27,261 bases of DNA, taken from the NCBI GenBank assembly GCA_905373085.1, contig CAJPRR010000012.1:1-27261 (forward strand), written 5' to 3'. Of this stretch, positions 7,101-13,299 are shown one piece after another. The translations under genes were made by a program, and so were the position numbers. How positions within the stretch are numbered: position 1 is the stretch's first letter; each line of letters starts with the position of its first letter. The notes under the pieces were generated by a model, which saw nothing but the letters and a program-made list of their open reading frames with translations, had not been told where the DNA came from and did not search any database. This DNA comes from an uncultured Selenomonas sp. (GTDB lineage Bacteria > Bacillota > Negativicutes > Selenomonadales > Selenomonadaceae).

Positions 7101-8549
7101 GCCGTAAAGCTCCGTCGCCGCACGAAGCGCCCCCTCTTCCTGCGCCCGCTGCACGCGCTCGCGCTCCGCCTCCTCCGCCTCTCGCCGATCCTTCGCCTCA
7201 CGCGCGGCGAGAGCGGCAAGCTGCGCCTGTGCCCGCTTCATGCGCCGCTCCTCCTCTTCCATCTGTCCTTCGTAGTGCAGGCGCAGCAGATAGCCGAGAT
7301 AGTCGCGCTCCGGCTCAAGCTCTTGATCTTCGCGGCGGCAGACGTCCAAGGACTGCACGATCTTCTCCAGCTCCGACTGCTCCTTGGAAAGCCGTTCCTG
7401 ACTTTGGGCAAGCCGCAGCACATGGCATCGTTCCTGCCAAGCCGCACGCTTCTCCTCCCAAGCGGTCATGCTCGCCTGCAAAGCGTCAAAACGCGCCTTC
7501 AAGGCTTCCAGCGCATCGGCCTCGGCGTAGTGCTGCGCTGAGCAGCGCTGATACTCGAGCAGGCGGATCTCCCCTTCGAGCGCCTCCAGCTTCTCCGTCT
7601 CGCGCACGGTTTCCCTGGCGGCTTTCTCGCCGAGGCGCACGATCTCCCTGCGATAGCAGACAAGCCGGCTGCGCCCCGCTGCAGCCTCCAAAGAAACCGC
7701 CTGATACGCTTCGGCCTGCGCCTCGATCTTCTGCGCCTCCTCCTCGAAACGCCGGATCTCCCCCCTGCGCTCGATCTTGGCTCGGTTGCCCTGATAGAGG
7801 CGCACATATTTTTCCAAGATCGTGCGAAATTCGCTCATGCGGTTCTGCTCTTTGTTCAGCTTGTTCTCGATGGCGTCGAGAAACCACTTCTCGACAAGGC
7901 TCTTCTCATCCCTGCAGTCGGAGAAGAGCTTCGAAAGCCCCGATTCCTCCTCGTTGACCTTGCGGATGATGTTCTGCCATTCGCGATAATCAATGCCGTA
8001 CTCCATGAGCTTCGTGAAATATTGCTTCGCCTGTGCGCTGCTTCCCATGTCGTAGCTCAGGAACTTCTTGTCCGGCTCGCGGCGAAAGCCTTCAAAAATC
8101 TGGCGGCAGGCGGCGTAGCTCTTGAGGCGCAGCTCCGTGCGCGTCTTCTCCAAGACGGGCAAATGATGGATGTCCCGCGTGCACGGCGCCCTGTACTCGC
8201 TGAGGAAGTTGATGATTTCAAGCTCTTCGCCCGCATCGAGTTCTTGGCTCTTGCGCACCATCATGCCCGTCAGCAAACAGCCGCCGCCCTGCTCAAGCTG
8301 CCATTCCACGAGGATGAAGGACGGCTGCGGCGTGCGGAAGTAGCGGGCGAAAGGCCGCTCCTTGAAGCTCCGGAAACGCTTCTGCACGAAGGGGGCACAG
8401 AGCATCTGCACGAGGACGGACTTGCCGCCGCCGTTCTGCAGGGAAATCAAGACGCTCTCCCCGTTGAAGTGCATCGTCTCATCGCTGATGCGGTTCGCGT
8501 CATGGTTGTAATTGATGTTGATCAGCCGCACCGCGCGGATCTTGCTCAT
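4137..8549 (-). CDS. jetC: Wadjet JetC: SMC/MukB-like ATPase
   Basis: This is the 1470-residue motor of a Wadjet plasmid-defence complex, related to MukB/MksB. The N-terminal ATPase half has a Walker A LQNGGGKS at about 37-44. Two very long, Glu/Arg/Leu-rich coiled-coil arms (about 230-620 and 745-1220) flank a globular hinge-like domain at about 630-745. The C-terminal half carries the ABC signature NSGGEG near 1338-1343 and a Walker B KVLLMDNPF near 1373-1381, followed by a TQLICLTGLGGES switch-like strand. The usual catalytic glutamate after the Walker B aspartate is replaced by asparagine. Family knowledge: such proteins extrude DNA loops and mark small circular DNA for cutting by JetD. 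The start codon overlaps the last 50 bp of jetB and has a GGGGGTG ribosome-binding site inside jetB. It is the last gene of the operon and ends at the hairpin at 4087-4123. Confidence 0.93.
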   Translation of the reverse strand: MSKIRAVRLININYNHDANRISDETMHFNGESVLISLQNGGGKSVLVQMLCAPFVQKRFRSFKERPFARYFRTPQPSFILVEWQLEQGGGCLLTGMMVRKSQELDAGEELEIINFLSEYRAPCTRDIHHLPVLEKTRTELRLKSYAACRQIFEGFRREPDKKFLSYDMGSSAQAKQYFTKLMEYGIDYREWQNIIRKVNEEESGLSKLFSDCRDEKSLVEKWFLDAIENKLNKEQNRMSEFRTILEKYVRLYQGNRAKIERRGEIRRFEEEAQKIEAQAEAYQAVSLEAAAGRSRLVCYRREIVRLGEKAARETVRETEKLEALEGEIRLLEYQRCSAQHYAEADALEALKARFDALQASMTAWEEKRAAWQERCHVLRLAQSQERLSKEQSELEKIVQSLDVCRREDQELEPERDYLGYLLRLHYEGQMEEEERRMKRAQAQLAALAAREAKDRREAEEAERERVQRAQEEGALRAATELYGRLEDLYAERWQASLVRNIVGEYEPGRLEALAQDLDDAARACAEKERTKKERRAVIGTEIVRMERESEQLRQREAKKRAALGKEHESLQAYEEEIAYRRRALKYLELHPAQAALFDGERLLKAAEGKLREMSEMLQKLTVEEKGCKDELQNLRTGRSIALPPGLRHVFDTLGIPLVYGMEWLKRNGLSEEENLSLVEKNPFLPYALILPEAQLCRLQREPPTVFTAAPVPLLTRESLAREGESSEPLAGNVRFYMLFNKNLLNEEKLRRLLEEKEAELAHRREERTRRQEEHEGYVKLRDTLREQKVTEQLYEAVRQEIRDIEEECAELAAAVMQAKESVLNLRREEKSLEDGLRTLEREAARRELQTEELRELTDAYGRYLEEKEQLARCRARLAALQQKREELCAELERLALAIRTQERGREDSRRRLEELRQEHIAFAAYEETARPAALRDSAGDFGARLARYQAIGQKVSQREQELEARQKIAAERVRQAQRDLQRMAHKYGLTQDAWREALYSEAEEEEAEREAAACLEKLREEERRKNDVDKSLALLKQRMAQNKHEMRRICAKEEPLPREAIPVLDHEARKAELLLQKRRTEKDLAAWQERRQGCESILTALAEYEGEEPQEEAAFEEDFSRAAMAQLRSFMGKLQQLYRRGCDDRTRAREKLMQVLNGAARLEEFQEDFFRKPLETLLACAEDASKALRQLAVIRQSYRDLVEKLLVDIAMVKEEEQQIVALLQDYVREVHAQLGKIDSNSSIMVRGRSIKMLRLELPDWLENEDAYRSRIEEKVGELTRRGVDLLEREDSLHDFIGKQLTTKGLYDDVIGISNIRIEMFKIEEQYERRITWSAVASNSGGEGFLSAFVILASLLHYMRRDETDIFAERNEGKVLLMDNPFAQTNASHLLKPLMEVAKKNNTQLICLTGLGGESIYNRFDNIYVLNLVDSRLNRVRYLKSRQIAGKTPDAALSLARIEVAADEGRMESLF

Positions 8550-9255
8550 CGCCTTTCACCCCCAGCACCTTGAGAACGCGCGAATAGTTGTTCTCATTGA
8601 GCAAATTCCAATCCATGAAATGATCGAGCTTGCGCCGCGTCTTGATCATCTCGTCCTGCTCCACATATTCGACGAGTCCCTGCGCCTGCAAAAAGCGCAG
8701 GACGCCATAGAGGAAGCCCTCCTTCGTCGTCTTCTGGCGCGTGCCGCGATCATCGGAGCGCAGGGATTCATACGCCTCAAGCATGTCCTGATAGGAAAGT
8801 CCCTGCGCCTCCTGCTCCTCGACCGTAAGATCTGTGCCCTCCTGCAAGTGCAGCGAGATGGAGTTCTGCCATTCGCCGACGCGCATGTAGTCGCGCGTCT
8901 TGCTGCTCGTCCCCCGTCCGTCGTAAAATTCCAGAAGGAGCACGAGGATGGAAAACTGCGCGAGGCAGTAGTCCTTGTCCGTCGCATTGCTGCGGCAAAG
9001 CTCCTTCTTGAGATGCGCACGCGAGTAGCCGAGAAAGTGGTTGTCTGCCTCGGGAATCAGGTAGACGACATCGCCGTAGCGCTTCACGCGGCTCGCCGCA
9101 ATCCTTCCCTGCGCCTTGACCATCTCCTGCACGGGCGCGGATTCCGTATAGGCGCGATAAAGTTCGCGCGTCTCCGCTTCGCGCAGCTCATGATGCTCAA
9201 GGAGATGATAGAAAATCTCCTGACTGAGCCGCACCTCTTCCGCTTCATACGCCAT
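8500..9255 (-). CDS. jetB: Wadjet JetB: MukE-like subunit
   Basis: A 251-residue protein with the features of the JetB/MksE (DUF4194-like) subunit: an N-terminal helical winged-helix region, a central YLIPEADNHFLGYSR segment, and a C-terminal segment with FMDWNLLNENNYSRV, typical just before the end in this family. MukE-like subunits bind the kleisin and regulate the SMC ATPase. Start ATG at 9255 with AGGAGAAGG just upstream; this overlaps the end of jetA by 11 bp. The gene reads 50 bp into jetC, which adds a tail of about 15 residues in a different frame from the start of JetC. Assignment rests on these motifs and on position between JetA and JetC. Confidence 0.88.
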   Translation of the reverse strand: MAYEAEEVRLSQEIFYHLLEHHELREAETRELYRAYTESAPVQEMVKAQGRIAASRVKRYGDVVYLIPEADNHFLGYSRAHLKKELCRSNATDKDYCLAQFSILVLLLEFYDGRGTSSKTRDYMRVGEWQNSISLHLQEGTDLTVEEQEAQGLSYQDMLEAYESLRSDDRGTRQKTTKEGFLYGVLRFLQAQGLVEYVEQDEMIKTRRKLDHFMDWNLLNENNYSRVLKVLGVKGDEQDPRGAADQHQLQP

Positions 9256-10876
9256 CTTCCTTCTCCTTTCGCACGCGCAGAACCACCTCCGAGCAGCGCA
9301 CGACGCACTCGCCGCCCGCGCCGTCCGGCACGCCGTGAAAAACGACAGGCTCCTCCTCGTAAAGCTTTCGCGCTTCGACTTCTCGGATTCGCCCCCAAGC
9401 GCGATGCTCCGCCAAGAGGTCGAGCGCCATCGCGCCCAAGCAAAAACCCTTCGCCTCCTCGCGGATGTAGGACGCCTTTTCTTCCCGCAGCGCCTCGACG
9501 TCGATGACAGCTGTCTTCAAAAGCTCGACCATGACCTCCTTGAAGATGCGAACGTCCGGAAGGAGCGCCGCTCGCTTCGCCTCGTCCGCCTGCACCGCCT
9601 CGAGAAGCGCCGACAATCTCACCGTGCCGCGCTCCGCTGCCGTTTCGAGCAAAAAGGCGAGGCAGGCCTCATACTTTGCGAGCTTTTCCTGCTGCAGGCG
9701 CTCCTGCTCCTCGCGCCAAGCCGTCTCATCAAAGTCCATGTCCTCCGTCGTCATTTCCTCTTCTGACGCTTGACGCATGCGCTGCTCCTCGGTGATCTTG
9801 CGCAGGTTGAAGATCTTCGCCGGCGCACGGTTGAAGAGCGGCGCCAAAAAAGCGTCGAGCCTGCCGAGCGCCGCAGGATTTTTCAGCGCCTTGTCGAACA
9901 GTTCCGTGCGCAGACTGAAGCGCCGCACGAGCGACATCTCCGCCATCTTCTCCAGCTCCGACGTGTAGAGCGCCTTCAGATCGAAATGGCTGCCCAAGAT
10001 GCGCTGATGCTCGTCGATGACGCGGCTCAGATAGCGCTCGATCTCGCGCAGATGCCGCAGCTTCTCCTCGTCTTCCGGCAAGAGGGAACGGACGTCCACC
10101 TGCCCCGCCTCCATCTCGCGCACGCGCGACTGCACGAGGTCGCGGTAGCGGCGGAACTTCTCCTTCGTCTCATCGATCGTCGCCATATCGTCGCGCAGAA
10201 GCCTCTCGTAGTCGCCGACGCGGTAATCGAGCACGTTGCGGCGGATGCGCAGCATCGCCTCGCGAATCTTCTGCAGTTGGATCTGCATGAGGTTGAAAAC
10301 GTTCTTGATGTCGTCGAGCGCCTTGTCATAGCTCTGCTTCTCCAGATGCATCTGGAAGATCAGTTCCTGAATCGTCAGCTTCAGGTTGCTCTCGACTTCC
10401 AGCGTGCCCAGCAAAAGATTATAGCCGTCATCCGTCAGATGATAAGAGGTTCGCCGCACCTCTCGGTCGATGTAGACGATGCGGTTCGCCACATAGCTGA
10501 TATGAAGCTGCTCGAAAGCGCCCTGCTCGAAGTCGTAGCCCGTGAAGTACATGGCGCGTCCCTCGTTGGAGAGGACGACGTTGACGATGAAGTCGGCGAG
10601 CGCCCGGCATTCGTCAAACGACATGTCCTTGCGGAAATGCTCTGCGTTGACCGCATCGGCAAAGACAGCGATATCGTCCATCGTGCAGGCTTCTTCCTTC
10701 AGCGACTGCTCCATGATGTAGAGCAGTACGGCAAAGATCATATTCATCTGCTCCGCCAAAGTCTCGAAGCCGCACTCCTTCCACAGCGACTTCTGGCTGC
10801 TGTTTGCGAAGAGCAGGGCGTGAAGCCCCACCGTCTTCATGCGCTTGGGAAAAGCCTTGAGAAAATCGTACCGCAT
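9245..10876 (-). CDS. jetA: Wadjet JetA: MukF/kleisin-like subunit
   Basis: A 543-residue protein without enzymatic motifs, consistent with the kleisin subunit JetA/MksF that bridges the SMC heads. Residues about 1-200 look like a helical, winged-helix dimerisation module. Residues about 200-360 are rich in heptad-like charged helices, an acidic, Gln-rich linker follows near 380-420, and a second small winged-helix-like region occupies the C-terminus. It starts 4 bp after the jetD stop, with GGAGG inside the end of jetD, and its stop overlaps the jetB start. It resembles the JetA variant found in Firmicute Wadjet systems (DUF5716-like) more than the DUF3375 type, but this subtype call is from memory. 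Confidence 0.85.
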   Translation of the reverse strand: MRYDFLKAFPKRMKTVGLHALLFANSSQKSLWKECGFETLAEQMNMIFAVLLYIMEQSLKEEACTMDDIAVFADAVNAEHFRKDMSFDECRALADFIVNVVLSNEGRAMYFTGYDFEQGAFEQLHISYVANRIVYIDREVRRTSYHLTDDGYNLLLGTLEVESNLKLTIQELIFQMHLEKQSYDKALDDIKNVFNLMQIQLQKIREAMLRIRRNVLDYRVGDYERLLRDDMATIDETKEKFRRYRDLVQSRVREMEAGQVDVRSLLPEDEEKLRHLREIERYLSRVIDEHQRILGSHFDLKALYTSELEKMAEMSLVRRFSLRTELFDKALKNPAALGRLDAFLAPLFNRAPAKIFNLRKITEEQRMRQASEEEMTTEDMDFDETAWREEQERLQQEKLAKYEACLAFLLETAAERGTVRLSALLEAVQADEAKRAALLPDVRIFKEVMVELLKTAVIDVEALREEKASYIREEAKGFCLGAMALDLLAEHRAWGRIREVEARKLYEEEPVVFHGVPDGAGGECVVRCSEVVLRVRKEKEDGV

Positions 10877-10880
10877 CGCA

Positions 10881-11858
10881 CTAAAAATCCTCCAGATTCA
10901 GAATCTCCTGCGGAATGTAGCGCCCCGCCTCCAAAATCTTCCTCATGGCGAGAACGTCCGCCGCCGGAAAACATGCGAAAAAAGCGCCCGTGATATGCCG
11001 ATTTTGCTTCTCCTTTGTCCGTGGAAGCGCGACGCCGGCCCCTTTGGCGAGCATGGCACGATAGGCTGCAGCGAACGGCTTGATTTCCCATTGCGGCGCA
11101 AGCGAAGCGGCAAGATTCTCGTATATGCCGACGCCCTCGTAGTCGAGATCGCCGAAGTAAAGGAGTTCGTTCGCCCGCTCCTTCATGTAAGGCTCCGCGC
11201 TGACGGAGAAATCGCGAAAGCTGCTGAGAACGCGCTTTCCCGCGCCGTAGACGAGCGTGCCGAACGTCTCTCCCAAAATGGCAGAAGCGCCTCCGAGCAG
11301 ATGGCAGCGCATGCTGAAGAATGTATCCTTGTTCTCGATGACGAGAATCTTCTGCGGCGTCCTTCTCTCATGCGCATAGCAGGAAAAAGGCTCCGCCGTC
11401 TCGTAGCAGTTGAGAAGCGCTGCATCGAAGCCGCAGTGCTTCAATACGGTCTTTCCCGCGCCTTGCAGCAGGAACTTCTCCTTTCCCCAGATCTGGAAGC
11501 TTCGCTCGTTGAAGGAAACCTGCTGCCGCAGCTTCTCGCCGTGCAGCTGCAAAAAATCCTGCAGGGCGCGCACCGCTGTACGCTCCTTCTCATACACGTC
11601 GAGGTGGCGCAGATAATAGTCCACCGAGAAGCGTGGCATCGTACAGTAAAGCAGTTCCTCCCGGTACGGCGCATAATCCGTCTCTTCTTCCGCCAGCCAA
11701 TATGCCAAATGAAGCGCCGGCTTCTTGCCATTCGTGCCGGATCGTTTCAGCGGCTTGATGCGCCCATCTTCAAGCAGTTTCATAATGGAACTGTACTGCT
11801 CTTCATACGACGCCGCCCGCATCCCTTTGAGCAGCTCTGCCAAAGACACTTTCTTCAA
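10881..11858 (-). CDS. jetD: Wadjet JetD: Toprim nuclease subunit
   Basis: From the preferred TTG start this is 325 residues. The C-terminal half has a Toprim fold, the metal-binding core of topoisomerase VI subunit A-like nucleases. The catalytic glutamate is in LVIENKD at about residue 175, and the acidic pair is in YFGDLDYEG at about 237 and 239. In Wadjet systems JetD cuts small circular DNA trapped by the SMC complex. The N-terminal half is a DUF3322-like arm and DNA-binding region. The TTG at 11858 has GGGGAGGAG upstream at good spacing. The ATG at 11888, ten codons earlier, lies in a TATAAT-like promoter box and lacks a ribosome-binding site. It is the first gene of the operon, so the order is D-A-B-C rather than the A-B-C-D of the type I example. 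Confidence 0.88.
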   Translation of the reverse strand: MKKVSLAELLKGMRAASYEEQYSSIMKLLEDGRIKPLKRSGTNGKKPALHLAYWLAEEETDYAPYREELLYCTMPRFSVDYYLRHLDVYEKERTAVRALQDFLQLHGEKLRQQVSFNERSFQIWGKEKFLLQGAGKTVLKHCGFDAALLNCYETAEPFSCYAHERRTPQKILVIENKDTFFSMRCHLLGGASAILGETFGTLVYGAGKRVLSSFRDFSVSAEPYMKERANELLYFGDLDYEGVGIYENLAASLAPQWEIKPFAAAYRAMLAKGAGVALPRTKEKQNRHITGAFFACFPAADVLAMRKILEAGRYIPQEILNLEDF

Positions 11859-11886
11859 AGACGGCTCTCCTCCCCTCTTTCCTTCC

Positions 11887-11915
11887 ATTATAGCATAAAG
11901 AGACAGCCTGACGGA
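11887..11915 (-). promoter_or_regulatory. Candidate promoter of the jet operon
   Basis: The minus strand has a consensus TATAAT (11887-11892) about 28 bp before the preferred jetD start. The -35 region (about 11910-11915) matches poorly and falls in the terminator hairpin of brnQ, which suggests weak or activator-dependent transcription. Confidence 0.45.
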
Positions 11916-11934
11916 ATGCCCGTCAGGCTGTCTC
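11900..11934 (-). terminator. Hairpin terminator after brnQ
   Basis: A perfect 15-bp stem, 11900-11914 with 11920-11934, around a 5-nt loop, followed on the minus strand by a short TTTAT. It separates the uvrA-brnQ unit from the jet operon. The T-run is short, so some readthrough into jetD is possible. Confidence 0.65.
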
Positions 11935-11964
11935 TCTATGCGAATCGTCTTGTACGGCGCGAAG

Positions 11965-13299
11965 CTACGCTTCCTTGACTTCCGGCGCCTTCTGCCCGAG
12001 CGAGATGAAAAATCCCAGGAATGCGCCGGCGACTGCCGGGCAGACCCAGCCCATCATGACGCCGTAGAACGGGACATGCGCGGAAAGCATTTCGTAGAGC
12101 GCGGCAGGCCCGAAGCCTGCGGCATGCATCGCGTCCGTCAGCGAGAAGGCGAGCGTGACGAGCATGGCGCCCTGGTAGATGCTCTTTCGCCAGCCGATGA
12201 AGCGGTCGAAGAGCGAGAGGAGCACAAAGACGATGACCAACGGATAGATCGCCACGAGGAACGGCACGGCGAGCGCGATGATCTGCGTGAGGCCGATGTT
12301 CGACGCGCCGAAGCTGAAGAGGATGGAGAAGAGCAGCAGGCGCTCGTAGGAAATCTTCTTCTTGAAGAGCTTGTGGAAGAACATCGCGGCGCTCGACGTG
12401 ATGCCGCAGCACGTCGTGATGCACGCGAGAATGATGATGAGCGCAAGGAGCACGTTTCCCGCCGCACCGAAGAAGATGCGCACGGCCTCGGCGAGGAGCT
12501 GTCCGCCGTTCTCCGAGTGTCCCAAGACCGTCGCGCTCGTCGCGCCGAGGTAGGCCAGAGAGCCATAAACGCAGGCCATGAGGAAGACCGTGATGAAGCC
12601 CGCCGCGAGGCACGCTTTGCCGACGGAACGCTCATCGGTCACGCCGCGGTAGCGCACGGCATTGACGACGAGCGCGCCGATGGCGATGGTCGCGAGGAGA
12701 TCCATCGTCTGATAGCCGTCTTGGAATCCCTGCGCGTACGGCGCTTCGATGTAGGCGCCCGTCGGAGCGAGCACCGCGCCCATCGGCGCCCAGAATGTGC
12801 GCAAGAAGAGGATCACGAGCACGATGAGCAGCGCGGGCGTGAGCATCTTGCCCACGCGGTCGATGAGCTTGTTCGGGTTGAGCGACAGGTAGTACGACGC
12901 GCCGAAGAAAAGCGCCGTATAGACGACCTGCGGAATCGTGAGATCGCCCGTGTCAAGGAAGGGCCGGATGCCGATCTCGAAGGATACGGCGCCCGTCCTC
13001 GGCATGGCGAACAGAGGGCCGATGATGAGATAAAGGATGACGAGCAGCGCCGTCGCAAACCAAGGGAACGTGCGCCTCTTCAGGAGCGGCACATACTCGC
13101 CGCCCGCGATCGCGATCGCCATGATGCCCAAAAGCGGCAGGCCGACGCCCGTCGTCATGAAGCCCAGCATGGCGAGAACGGTGTTCTCTCCCGCCGCCTG
13201 TCCCAAGGCGGGCGGAAAGATGAGGTTGCCCGCCCCGAAAAAGACGGAGAACATCATAAATCCCAGAGTCAAAAAATCCTTTTTCTTCAATCGGTTCAT
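11965..13299 (-). CDS. brnQ: Branched-chain amino acid transporter, BrnQ family
   Basis: A 444-residue integral membrane protein with about 12 hydrophobic segments spread along its whole length. It carries the family's N-terminal signature: a short basic start, FFGAGNLIFPP at about 20-30, then a Gly-rich second helix. BrnQ (LIVCS family) proteins import leucine, isoleucine and valine with sodium or protons across the inner membrane. The length is typical. Its ATG overlaps the uvrA stop codon as ATGA, so translation is coupled and the pair is one transcript. The functional link between the two genes is not obvious. A strong hairpin follows the stop. Confidence 0.95.
   Translation of the reverse strand: MNRLKKKDFLTLGFMMFSVFFGAGNLIFPPALGQAAGENTVLAMLGFMTTGVGLPLLGIMAIAIAGGEYVPLLKRRTFPWFATALLVILYLIIGPLFAMPRTGAVSFEIGIRPFLDTGDLTIPQVVYTALFFGASYYLSLNPNKLIDRVGKMLTPALLIVLVILFLRTFWAPMGAVLAPTGAYIEAPYAQGFQDGYQTMDLLATIAIGALVVNAVRYRGVTDERSVGKACLAAGFITVFLMACVYGSLAYLGATSATVLGHSENGGQLLAEAVRIFFGAAGNVLLALIIILACITTCCGITSSAAMFFHKLFKKKISYERLLLFSILFSFGASNIGLTQIIALAVPFLVAIYPLVIVFVLLSLFDRFIGWRKSIYQGAMLVTLAFSLTDAMHAAGFGPAALYEMLSAHVPFYGVMMGWVCPAVAGAFLGFFISLGQKAPEVKEA

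Noticed and set aside
5595..7541. Long plus-strand frame (about 648 codons) opposite jetC
   Set aside because: It is a mirror of the coiled-coil codons, rich in Leu, Arg and Gln, with no domain. JetC has both ATPase halves intact on the other strand.
11859..11888. ATG at 11888 as the jetD start
   Set aside because: It overlaps a TATAAT box and lacks a ribosome-binding site; TTG at 11858 has a strong one. The difference is ten codons, so this is a preference, not proof.
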